Source of the DNA: Actinomadura rifamycini DSM 43936
Lineage (GTDB): Bacteria; Actinomycetota; Actinomycetes; Streptosporangiales; Streptosporangiaceae
Reading direction: 5' to 3'
DNA length: 64,000 bases
Assembly (NCBI RefSeq): GCF_000425065.1
Contig: NZ_AULB01000007.1
Span: forward strand, 398,907 to 462,906
In this document: positions 16,522 to 24,869 of the stretch, piece by piece
How the letters are laid out: every line of letters begins with the position of its first letter
Position numbering within the stretch: the stretch's first letter is position 1
The notes under the pieces: model-generated
What the model was told of the DNA's origin: nothing
Seen by the model: only the letters and a program-made list of their open reading frames with translations
The model's database searches: none
Made by a program: the position numbers and the translations under genes

Positions 16522-16652
16522 TGCTCATCCCCCTCCACGGTTACGGGATCACGTCACACCACAACCTTCTCAGAGACGACCCCGGTTGTGCGATGCATCG
16601 CGGTTCTCCGCTCTCGGTCGCTGATCACCATGAGCTCAAGTACGGTGCTGAC

Positions 16653-17426
16653 ATGGCCGAACACGTGTACCCGCCGGTGATCAAGACGGCTAAGGGAGTC
16701 TTCAAGGCGCTCAACCTCAAGTTCCGTCTGGAGGGGACCGAGCAGATTCCCCGCACCGGGGGCGCGGTGCTGGTCAGCAACCACATCAGCTACCTGGACT
16801 TCATCTTCGCCGGGCTCGCCGTCCACCCCGCCGGGCGGCTCGCGCGCTTCATGGCGAAGAAGGAGATCTTCGACAACCGGATCGCCGGGCCGCTGATGCG
16901 CGGCATGCACCACATCCCGGTGGACCGGGAGGCCGGCGCCTCCTCGTACGCGGCCGCGCTCAAAGCGCTCAAGGGCGGCGAGATCGTCGGGGTGTTCGCC
17001 GAGGCGACGATCTCCCGCTCGTTCACCGTGAAGGAGATCAAGTCCGGCGCGGTGCGGATGGCGGTGGCGTCCAAGACACCGCTGATCCCCATCGCGCTCT
17101 GGGGCCCGCAGCGGCTCTGGACGAAGGGCCGCAAGCGCCGCCTGTTCCAGCGCAACGTGCCGGTCACCATCCTCATCGGCGAGCCGATGTACCCCAAGCG
17201 CGGCGACGACTACGAGGCGGTCACCGCCGAACTGCACCGCCGCATGTCGGAACTGCTGGACCGGGCGCAGCGCGAGTACCCCGACGTCCCCAAGGAGAAC
17301 GAGCGCTGGTGGCAGCCCGCCCACCTCGGCGGGACCGCGCCGACGCCCGAGGAGGCCGAGAAGCTCGACCTCAAGGAGGCCGAGGACCGCAAAGCCGCCC
17401 GCGAACTCCGCGGCGGCTCCTCCTGA
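16653..17426 (+). CDS. Lysophospholipid acyltransferase family protein (PlsC-like)
   Basis: 257 residues from ATG 16653. Catalytic block I is NHISYLD (His44, Asp49), block II MHHIPVDRE, and block IV LIPIALWG. Block III, normally FPEGTRS, reads FAEATISRS, so the phosphate-binding Gly-Thr pair is changed; this form is seen in an actinobacterial subgroup. The C-terminus adds a charged tail after WWQPAHLGG. Expected role is acyl transfer to lysophosphatidate or another lysolipid at the inner membrane. Monocistronic by position; 142 bases follow to the ATPase gene. Confidence 0.88.
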   Translation: MAEHVYPPVIKTAKGVFKALNLKFRLEGTEQIPRTGGAVLVSNHISYLDFIFAGLAVHPAGRLARFMAKKEIFDNRIAGPLMRGMHHIPVDREAGASSYAAALKALKGGEIVGVFAEATISRSFTVKEIKSGAVRMAVASKTPLIPIALWGPQRLWTKGRKRRLFQRNVPVTILIGEPMYPKRGDDYEAVTAELHRRMSELLDRAQREYPDVPKENERWWQPAHLGGTAPTPEEAEKLDLKEAEDRKAARELRGGSS

Positions 17427-17568
17427 CGGCCCGCCCCGGAGCGCCCCGGAGCGCGCCCCCGGCCCCCGAACCCCCGCGAGGCGGACGAGCCGCACCCGCC
17501 GTGACGAACCCGTCCGGTTCGGCTAATTCGGTGGACGCCGTCCGCCGCGGGGCCTGATCATCGAAACC

Positions 17569-18758
<1,190 letters not shown>

Positions 18759-18762
<4 letters not shown>

Positions 18763-18985
18763 CGCGCTCCCCGGCTTGAATGCCGGGCATTCGGCCTGTG
18801 CCGCTTCGTTGCCGGTGCGGTCACTTCCGTGGCTTCCTGCTTCACCGGGCTGTGCCCTCGGCCGGGGCCGGGGGTCTTACCTGCCCTCCACAGGCGTTTA
18901 AGGTCTCCGCCTCCCCCGGGGGGACGCCCTGGGGGTTTCCGTCCGGCGGCGACCGGCAAAGCATCACCCGGAGGTGATGCGGCGC
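18759..18985 (-). ncRNA. Predicted omega-RNA scaffold at the tnpB 3' end
   Basis: In characterised TnpB systems the guide RNA overlaps the 3' end of tnpB and continues past the right end into flanking DNA. Here about 200 non-coding bases separate the tnpB stop from the right end, and the stretch is rich in self-complementary blocks: an 8-bp hairpin GCATCACC/GGTGATGC (18961-18980) that includes the tnpB stop, G/C-rich pairs around 18915-18935, and the terminal hairpin at 18770-18787. The guide would start just below 18759. Start point is an estimate. Confidence 0.5.
18770..18787. repeat. Right-end subterminal hairpin of the tnpB element
   Basis: CCCGGC, loop TTGAAT, GCCGGG: a perfect 6-bp stem. 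On the element strand the loop reads ATTCAA. Its distance to the TCAA at 18759-18762 fits the hairpin-to-cleavage-site geometry of IS200/IS605 right ends. Confidence 0.75.
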
Positions 18986-20103
18986 CCCTCGTGAAGAATG
19001 TTGCGGGCGGCATTGACGTCCCGATCATGCCCGGCCCCGCAGTGCCCGCATGTCCAGTGGCGGACGTGCAGGGGTTTGGGGCCGTCCCGGTACCCGCAGC
19101 CCGAGCACAGCTGCGAGGACGGGAACGCCCGGTCGACCCGCGCGAACGTCCGCCCGTACCGGCGCGCCTTGTACTCCAGCATCTTGGTGAACTGCGACCA
19201 GCCCGCATCATGCACCGATGCGGCAAGGCGGGTGCGCGCCAGCCCCTTCACACACAGATCCTCGACATAGACCGCTTGGCTTTCGCGGACCAGAGCCGTG
19301 GACAGCTGGTGATGGAACTCGCGGCGCGCATCAGCGACCCCCGCGTGAGCGCGGGCGACTTTGAGACGGGCCTTGTCCCGGTTGGCCGATCCTTTCTGCT
19401 TGCGTGACAGCGCCCGCTGCGCCCTACGCAGCTTCTTCTCGGCGCGGCGCAAGAACCTGGGGGAGGCGATCTTGCGACCGTCGGAGGTCACGGCGAAATG
19501 CTCCAGCCCCAGATCGATCCCCACATCGCAGCCCGCACCGAGGCCCTCGCCGGGGCCGGGCTCACCGGTCCCACCGCCGGTGGTCTCGACCACGAACGAG
19601 CAGAAGTACCGGCCCGCCGTGTCCTTGACCACCGTCACCGTCGGCGGCACCGACGGCAGCCGCCTCGACCACCGCACCTTTACCTCGCCGACCTTCGGCA
19701 GCGCGAGCTTGCCACCCGGCGTGATCTGCCAGCGGGCGTTGGCGGTGAACCGGATCGACCGGCGAGAATCCTTGCGGGACTTGAACCTCGGCGCCCCCAC
19801 CTTCGGGCGTCTACCGGCCAGCCCGTCGAAGAACGCCCGGTAGGCCGCCTCCAGGTCCCGCAGCGACTGCTGCAGCACCACCGCCGACACCTCGCCCAGC
19901 CAGGCACGCTCGGGCGTCCTCTTCGCCGCCGTCATGGCCGCCGACAACTCGGCCGCCGTGACGTACGGCAGCCCCGCCTCGCGGGCCTCCTCCCGCGCCC
20001 GCAAGGCGTCGTTATAGACCACTCTGGCGCAGCCGAACGCCCGCGCGAGGGCGTTCTGCTGCCCCCGGGTCGGGTAGATCCTGAAGGAGTACCTGAGCTG
20101 CAC
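18964..20103 (-). CDS. tnpB: RNA-guided endonuclease TnpB family protein
   Basis: 379 residues from GTG 20103. The N-terminal helix-turn-helix region starts RYSFRIYPTRGQQ; the split RuvC active site is intact, with Asp197 in GIDLGLEHFAV, Glu281 in VYVEDLCVKGL and Asp362 in RDVNAARNI; a zinc finger sits between them with Cys333, Cys336, Cys352 and Cys355. All residues needed for guided DNA cleavage are present and there is no frameshift, so it looks active or recently active. The protein would be guided by RNA from its own 3' end. It is transcribed against the upstream ATPase gene. Confidence 0.95.
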   Translation of the reverse strand: MQLRYSFRIYPTRGQQNALARAFGCARVVYNDALRAREEAREAGLPYVTAAELSAAMTAAKRTPERAWLGEVSAVVLQQSLRDLEAAYRAFFDGLAGRRPKVGAPRFKSRKDSRRSIRFTANARWQITPGGKLALPKVGEVKVRWSRRLPSVPPTVTVVKDTAGRYFCSFVVETTGGGTGEPGPGEGLGAGCDVGIDLGLEHFAVTSDGRKIASPRFLRRAEKKLRRAQRALSRKQKGSANRDKARLKVARAHAGVADARREFHHQLSTALVRESQAVYVEDLCVKGLARTRLAASVHDAGWSQFTKMLEYKARRYGRTFARVDRAFPSSQLCSGCGYRDGPKPLHVRHWTCGHCGAGHDRDVNAARNILHEGRRITSG

Positions 20104-20177
20104 GTGACCACAGTATTACTCTCCGGATGCGCGCGGAAGCGGGACACCGGAACCGGCCCGGTCCCATGCCGGGTGAC

Positions 20178-20204
20178 GCCGGATCGCCCCGGGGGCGATC
20201 CGGC
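20178..20204 (+). terminator. Strong hairpin followed by TTTT in the element left region
   Basis: A perfect 13-bp inverted repeat (GCCGGATCGCCCC / GGGGCGATCCGGC) with a one-base loop, then CTTTTCC on the plus strand. It looks like a plus-strand intrinsic terminator although no plus-strand gene ends before it; transcription reading out of the ATPase through the element would be stopped here. It lies between tnpB and the left-end hairpin, so it may instead be part of the element end. Confidence 0.55.
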
Positions 20205-20242
20205 TTTTCCTGTCCCACTCCGCGGGAGGGGCGGCTTCACCC

Positions 20243-20258
20243 CCGCCCTGAAGGGCGG
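20243..20258. repeat. Left-end subterminal hairpin of the tnpB element
   Basis: CCGCCC, loop TGAA, GGGCGG: a perfect 6-bp stem about 140 bases upstream of the tnpB start codon on the element strand. Position and form fit a left-end structure of an IS200/IS605-type element; the target-adjacent motif should lie some 10-20 bases above 20258 but cannot be fixed from one copy. Confidence 0.6.
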
Positions 20259-20288
20259 AGCACTGCCGACAAAACCGGTAGCGCCCGC

Positions 20289-21470
20289 TCAGTGCGCTTT
20301 GGCGAGCGCCCGCTCGATGTCCTCCCACAGGTCGTCCGGCGCCTCCAGCCCGACCGACAGCCGGACGGTGCCCTCGCCGATGCCCGCGGCGGCGAGGGCG
20401 GCGGCGTCGAGCTGCCGGTGCGAGGTGCTCGCCGGGTGCATGACGAGCGACGCGACGTCCCCGAGCGACGGGCCGAGCGCGATGAGCCGCACCGCCTCGG
20501 CGAAGGCGCGGCCCGCGTCCCGTCCGCCCGCCAGTTCGAACGACAGCACGCCGCCGTGCCCGTCCGGCAGGAGCCGCGCCGCCAACCCGTGCTGCGGATG
20601 GTCAGGGACGCCCGGGTAGTGGACGCGCGTGACGGACGGGTGCGCGGCGAGCCGGCCCGCCAGGTCCAGGGCCGTCGCGCTCTGCCGGGCGATGCGCATC
20701 GGCAGGGTGGCGAGCCCGCGGACGGCGAGCCAGGCCGCGAACGGGTCGGCGGTCGAGCCGAGCTCGACGGAGTGCTCCCACACCCGGCGGTGCACGTCCG
20801 CGTCGGCGAACACGGCGGCGCCGCCGAGGATGTCGCCGTGCCCCCCGATGTACTTCGTCGTCGAGTGCACCGCCACGTCGGCGCCGTGCGCGAGCGGCGC
20901 GAACAGCACCGGCGAGAAGGTGTTGTCGACGACGGTCAGCACGTCCGTGCCCGCGAGCGCCGCCGCCAGGGCGGGGACGTCCGTGACGTGCGTCGTGGGA
21001 TTGGAGATCGTCTCCAGGTACAGCAGCCGCGTGCGGGGGCGCAGCGCGTCCCGCACCTCCGCCGGGTCATCGCCGCCGACCCGGGTGACCTCGACGCCCC
21101 ACCGGTCGGCGAGGTCGGTCAGCAGCGCGTGCGTCCCGCCGTACAGGGACGCCTGCGCGACGACGTGGTCGCCGGACCGCAGCAGCCCCGTCAGCACGGC
21201 GTTGATCGCGCCCATCCCCGACGCGGTCGCCAGCGCGCGGGCCCCGCCCTCCAGGTCGGCGAGGGCCTCCTCCAGCGCCCGGACGGTCGGGTTGCCCATC
21301 CGCGAGTAGAAGAACGCCTCGTCCGGCCCCCCGAACGCGGCGGCGAGCGCGTCGGCCGAGTCGAAGCCGAACAGGTGCCCCTGGTAGATCGGCACGCCCA
21401 GGGGCCGGCTGCCCGCGGGGATCGGGACGGGCGGGTGGACGGCGCGGGTCTGCGGGTCGCGTGCGGTCAT
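20289..21470 (-). CDS. PLP-dependent trans-sulfuration enzyme (methionine gamma-lyase/cystathionine gamma-synthase type)
   Basis: 393 residues from ATG 21470, the start that matches family length. The PLP lysine lies in STTKYIGGHGD, the cofactor-aromatic segment is AFFYSRMGNPTVRALE, and the substrate-carboxylate region is SLGDVASLVMHPASTSHRQ. Family members make or break C-gamma-S bonds: cystathionine gamma-synthase, gamma-lyase, O-acetylhomoserine sulfhydrylase or methionine gamma-lyase. SRMGNPT with the later SLG motif fits the gamma-lyase/methionine lyase side slightly better, but this is not decisive. The 271-base leader shows no riboswitch I can support. Its stop lies about 25 bases from the tnpB element. 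Confidence 0.88.
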   Translation of the reverse strand: MTARDPQTRAVHPPVPIPAGSRPLGVPIYQGHLFGFDSADALAAAFGGPDEAFFYSRMGNPTVRALEEALADLEGGARALATASGMGAINAVLTGLLRSGDHVVAQASLYGGTHALLTDLADRWGVEVTRVGGDDPAEVRDALRPRTRLLYLETISNPTTHVTDVPALAAALAGTDVLTVVDNTFSPVLFAPLAHGADVAVHSTTKYIGGHGDILGGAAVFADADVHRRVWEHSVELGSTADPFAAWLAVRGLATLPMRIARQSATALDLAGRLAAHPSVTRVHYPGVPDHPQHGLAARLLPDGHGGVLSFELAGGRDAGRAFAEAVRLIALGPSLGDVASLVMHPASTSHRQLDAAALAAAGIGEGTVRLSVGLEAPDDLWEDIERALAKAH

Positions 21471-21741
21471 GGGTCCAGCGTGCGAGCCGCGCCGGCGGCC
21501 GGGTAGAGCCAATCGGGGCGAGTGGCCCGCAGGAGGGGCCCGGTCTCGGGCGCGCCCGATCGGTGCGGACGACCGTCGCCCGCCCACCCACCCCGCGAGG
21601 GCGGGCAGGCGATCGGATCCGCCCCGGCCGGGCCCTCGGGGCCGCGACCGGTGCAACGAGCATGACCCGGCGCGGGCGTCCACCGCATCCGGGAGACCAC
21701 GGCCATTCGCGCGGATCCTCGATGTACGGGTCGCGGCGCGC

Positions 21742-22617
21742 CTACGGGTTCGCGCGGGCGAACAGGGTGCGGTAGGCGCGGCGCAGACCGTGGACGTCCC
21801 GCACCGGTTCGGGGAACGGCAGCCGGAGGTCGCAGGTCACCGCCCCGTCCGCGCACGGCATGCGGCAGCGCAGCCACAGCCCGTGCCGGTCGATGCCCAG
21901 CGGCCGCACGGCGTCGCACGTCCCGTCCCCGAGGTCGGCCAGGACGGACGCGGGCAGCAGGCCGGTCAGCTCGCCGCGGTGCGCGGCGTCGAGGTGGGTG
22001 AGCATCCCGGCCTCGACGGCGACGAACGGGTCCGGCGCGGCGGCCGCGTACTCCTCGGGTTCGAGGACGGCGCTGCCCCACGCGTCGTCGATCTCGACCT
22101 GCGCGACCTCGAGGGCGAGGATCGTCCACTGGCTGCCCTCGTCCGCCTCGCCGCCGCCCGCGCCCCGCGGCGGCGGGACGGGCGCGGCCAGGTCGAGCAG
22201 CTCGGGGCGCGGGTGCGGGCGCGACAGCCGCAGCGCGGCGTCGCGCAGTTCGGCCGCCGGGACCTCGGTGAGCCACCCGTGCAGCCGGGCGCGACCCCGC
22301 ACCCGGTCGGGCAGCGGGACGGGCGCGACGTCGCAGATCCGCAGCGTCGCGGGCAGGTCGGGCTCGCCGGCGAGCGCGGCGACGATCGGGGACGACGCGG
22401 GCAGGAGCAGCAGCGGCCGCCCGTCGAGGTCGGTGGTGTGCGCCGGGACCGGCGCGTAGGGGACGCCGGCCGCGACCAGCACGCCGTCCGCCATGCCGTA
22501 GGCGAGGGTCCGCGCCCGTTCCGCCGGCGTGGGCCCGGAACGGGCCTCCGGGCTCCCGGCGCCGGCGCCGCGCGGGCCGCCGCCGTCCTGCTGCTCGGTC
22601 TCCGCTCGTCGCACCAT
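21742..22617 (-). CDS. DUF2470 family protein, probable heme/iron utilisation
   Basis: 291 residues. An N-terminal Gly/Glu-rich tail is followed by a FMN-binding split-barrel-like region (LLLLPASSPIVAALAGEPDLP, RARLHGWLTEVP) and a C-terminal DUF2470 segment beginning DPFVAVEAGMLTHLDAAHRGEL with ADLGDGTCDAVRPLGIDRHGLWL. HugZ/HutZ-type relatives degrade or store heme, and the iron boxes immediately upstream support an iron-repressed role. ATG 22617 has GGAGG almost touching it, so GTG 22614 is an equally good start. It is divergent from an rpsD gene. Confidence 0.82.
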   Translation of the reverse strand: MVRRAETEQQDGGGPRGAGAGSPEARSGPTPAERARTLAYGMADGVLVAAGVPYAPVPAHTTDLDGRPLLLLPASSPIVAALAGEPDLPATLRICDVAPVPLPDRVRGRARLHGWLTEVPAAELRDAALRLSRPHPRPELLDLAAPVPPPRGAGGGEADEGSQWTILALEVAQVEIDDAWGSAVLEPEEYAAAAPDPFVAVEAGMLTHLDAAHRGELTGLLPASVLADLGDGTCDAVRPLGIDRHGLWLRCRMPCADGAVTCDLRLPFPEPVRDVHGLRRAYRTLFARANP

Positions 22618-22630
22618 GCCTCCTTGCTAT

Positions 22631-22664
22631 GTTGGTTAGGCTTACCTAACTTAGGACTACCTAA
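22631..22664. promoter_or_regulatory. Tandem DtxR/IdeR-type iron boxes
   Basis: GTTAGG-CTTA-CCTAAC (22635-22650) is directly followed by TTAGG-ACTA-CCTAA (22651-22664). The 19 bases from 22631 match the mycobacterial/streptomycete iron-box consensus TTAGGTTAGGCTAACCTAA at 16 positions by my count. The boxes lie in the 62-base gap between the divergent DUF2470 and rpsD starts, so an iron-loaded DtxR-family repressor could shut off both genes. Confidence 0.82.
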
Positions 22665-22679
22665 CCACTTGGAGCCTGC

Positions 22680-23285
22680 ATGAACAACCCCCGGCCGAAG
22701 GTGCGGCTTTCGCGGGCGCTCGGCATTCCGCTGACGCCCAAGTCCGTGAAGTACTTCGAGGCGCGCCCGTACCCGCCCGGCATGCACGGGCGGGCGCGGA
22801 AGACGGAGTCCGACTACAAGGTGCGGCTGCGCGAGAAGCAGCGGCTGCGCGCGCAGTACAACATCCGCGAGGCGCAGCTCCGGAACGCGTTCGAGAAGGC
22901 CGCCAAGTCCGGCGGCAAGACCGGCGAGGCGCTGCTGGTCGACCTCGAACGCCGGCTGGACGCGCTCGTCCTGCGGGCGGGCCTCGCGCGGACGATCTAC
23001 CAGGCCCGCCAGTTCGTCGTGCACCGGCACGTGCTGGTGAACGGGCGCCGCGTCGACCGTCCGTCCTACCGGCTGGAGCCCGGCGACGTCATCACGATCG
23101 CCGAGCGGAGCCGCGCGATGGACGCGTTCCGCGTCGCCGCCGCGGGCGGGCACACCGAGCACGTCCCGCCGTACCTGGACGTCCGGCACGAGGCGCTCGC
23201 CGCGCGGCTCACCCGGCTGCCGGAGCGCCCGGAGATCCCGGTGCTCTGCGACGAGCAGCTCGTGGTCGAGCACTACTCGCGCTGA
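22680..23285 (+). CDS. rpsD: 30S ribosomal protein S4 (zinc-free form)
   Basis: 201 residues, GGAG five bases before ATG 22680. It begins [35 protein letters not shown], the form used by Streptomyces-type S4, then has the S4 RNA-binding domain [25 protein letters not shown], and ends [13 protein letters not shown] [14 protein letters not shown]. The N-terminal zinc-binding cysteines of C-plus S4 proteins are absent. It nucleates 30S assembly by binding 16S rRNA. The gene is away from a ribosomal operon, as in Streptomyces. The iron boxes just upstream are unexpected for a core ribosomal gene and may mean this is a second, iron-regulated paralogue. Confidence 0.93.
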   Translation: MNNPRPKVRLSRALGIPLTPKSVKYFEARPYPPGMHGRARKTESDYKVRLREKQRLRAQYNIREAQLRNAFEKAAKSGGKTGEALLVDLERRLDALVLRAGLARTIYQARQFVVHRHVLVNGRRVDRPSYRLEPGDVITIAERSRAMDAFRVAAAGGHTEHVPPYLDVRHEALAARLTRLPERPEIPVLCDEQLVVEHYSR

Positions 23286-23288
23286 GCG

Positions 23289-23777
23289 TCAGCGCAGGTC
23301 GAGCTCCTCGCGGGCGTGCGCGCGGAGCGTGCGCAGCGACTCCACCAGGCGGCGGCGCCCCTCGTCGGTCAGCGGGCCCGCGAAGTGGCGGCGCAGCGTC
23401 TCCGCGTGCACCCGCATCGCCTCGTCCAGCTTCGCGCGGCCGGCGTCGGTCAGCTCGACGAGCCGGCCGCGCCGGTCCCCGGGGGCGGCGTGCCGCGCGA
23501 CCAGGCCCGACTCCTCCATCCGGTCGATCAGCCGGGTCATCCCGCCGCTGGTGAGGATCAGCTCCCCGGCCAGTTCGCCCATCGACGCGGACCGGTCGGG
23601 GCCGGCGGCCGACAGCCGCAGCAGCACCTCGAACGCCGCGTGCCGGATGCCGCAGCGGCGCTCCAGCTCCCGGCCCGCGATGCGCTCCAGCAGCGTGACC
23701 GTGCTCAGCAGCGTCCCGAACTCGGCGATCACCCCGTCGGGCGCGCTCGTCGGCTGTTCCGTCATCGCCGCCATCAT
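23289..23777 (-). CDS. MarR-family transcriptional regulator
   Basis: 162 residues from ATG 23777 (GAAGG five bases upstream; other in-frame ATGs at 23774 and 23765). The winged helix is clear: ASMGELAGELILTSGGMTRLIDRMEESGLVAR, then wing APGDRRGRLVELTDAGR. It lies directly downstream of the mce operon terminator on the same strand and converges with rpsD, three bases apart. Its target is not evident; mce control is possible but a second MarR gene lies at the operator end of that operon. Confidence 0.9.
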   Translation of the reverse strand: MMAAMTEQPTSAPDGVIAEFGTLLSTVTLLERIAGRELERRCGIRHAAFEVLLRLSAAGPDRSASMGELAGELILTSGGMTRLIDRMEESGLVARHAAPGDRRGRLVELTDAGRAKLDEAMRVHAETLRRHFAGPLTDEGRRRLVESLRTLRAHAREELDLR

Positions 23778-23810
23778 GCCCGCCTTCGTCCGCATTCTCA
23801 GCAGAACGCG

Positions 23811-23846
23811 CCGCGCCCCGCCCGGCTTCCGCCGGGCGGGGCGCGG
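23811..23846 (-). terminator. Terminator hairpin at the end of the mce operon
   Basis: A perfect 16-bp stem CCGCGCCCCGCCCGGC with a TTCC loop, placed 15 bases after the stop of the last mce-operon gene. There is no T-run, as is usual in high-GC actinomycetes. It separates the operon from the MarR gene that follows on the same strand. Confidence 0.75.
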
Positions 23847-23861
23847 TCGCGGTCGGGGGCT

Positions 23862-24848
23862 CTAGTTCCCGGGCTTCTCGCTCGTGTCGGGCTTCGGCTG
23901 CTTCGGCTCCCCGCCGCCGGACGTCCCGCCGGTGGGGGTGCCCGCCGGGAGCTGGCCGGCGGTCGAGTCGTCGGTGCCCGAGGCGTACTGCTTGGTCACC
24001 TTCCACTCGTCGTCGATCTTGCCGAGGGACAGCCGCAGCAGCGTGCCGGGCGCGGACGTCGAGCCCTCGCTCGTCGTGACGTCGATGTCGACCATCACCA
24101 CCGCGGTCGCGAACCGGCCGTTCACGCTGCCGACGAACGTCTGGTTCGTCTTGGACGACAGCGCCAGCTTCGGGTTCTCCTTGAAGGTGTTGCCGAGGTT
24201 CGGGAGCGTCGACTGCTTGAAGCTCTCCAGCAGGTCGCCGCCCATGAGCTTCTGCGCCTTGTCCATCTGCGCCTGGTAGTTGGACGCGTTGTAGTTCAGC
24301 GCCACGTCGCCGTAGGCCGACGCGACCTCGGCGACGGCCGCGCGCTCGTCCGCCTCGGACGTCGCGCCGCTCGCGGTGCGCCACTGCCAGACGGCGAGGC
24401 TCGCGAGCAGCGCCGTGAGGACGACGACCGCGATCAGCGCCGTCCGGCTCATGCCGAGGTACGTCGGTTCGGGCACGGCGGCGGGCTCGCGGGGGGACGG
24501 CTTCACCCGCGGCTTCGCGGGCTCGCCGCCGCTCGCCTTCTCGCCGGCCTCGTCCTCGTCGGCCTCGCCCTCCGGGGGCTCCAGGCGGGCGGGACGCGGC
24601 TTCGGCTTCGCCGGGGACGCCTCGGGCTTCGGAGGCGCGGCGGGCGCCGCGTCGCCGGGGTCGTCCGCGGACGTCTCCGCCTCCTCGGCGTCGAGGGCCT
24701 CGAGCACCTCGTCGAGGTCCTCGTCGTCGATGACCTCGATGACCCGCACCCGCCGCTTGCGCTTGGCGGGCCGCGCCGCCGGACGCTCCGGCGTCGCCGC
24801 CTCCGCGGCCTCGTCCGTGCCGACCTCGTCGACGTCCCTGCTGGACAT
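23862..24848 (-). CDS. Mce-associated membrane protein (Mam)
   Basis: 328 residues. A long disordered N-terminal arm (acidic and Lys/Pro-rich, including IEVIDDEDLDEVLEALDAEEAE) of about 145 residues precedes one membrane helix TALIAVVVLTALLASLAVW and an extracytoplasmic domain with the Mam pattern: helix AAVAEVASAYGDVALNYN, YQAQMDKAQKLMGGDLL, and beta strands ending VTKQY. Mam proteins assemble with Mce transporters and are thought to stabilise them. Last gene of the operon, 21 bases after mceF, with AAGGAG before its ATG. Confidence 0.9.
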   Translation of the reverse strand: MSSRDVDEVGTDEAAEAATPERPAARPAKRKRRVRVIEVIDDEDLDEVLEALDAEEAETSADDPGDAAPAAPPKPEASPAKPKPRPARLEPPEGEADEDEAGEKASGGEPAKPRVKPSPREPAAVPEPTYLGMSRTALIAVVVLTALLASLAVWQWRTASGATSEADERAAVAEVASAYGDVALNYNASNYQAQMDKAQKLMGGDLLESFKQSTLPNLGNTFKENPKLALSSKTNQTFVGSVNGRFATAVVMVDIDVTTSEGSTSAPGTLLRLSLGKIDDEWKVTKQYASGTDDSTAGQLPAGTPTGGTSGGGEPKQPKPDTSEKPGN

Positions 24849-24869
24849 ATGGGGTAACTCCTTAGGCTC

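Noticed and set aside
21471..21741. Possible SAM riboswitch before the trans-sulfuration gene
   Set aside because: A GGTCATG string is present but the conserved core of SAM-I/SAM-IV (such as the GGCAACC loop) is missing.
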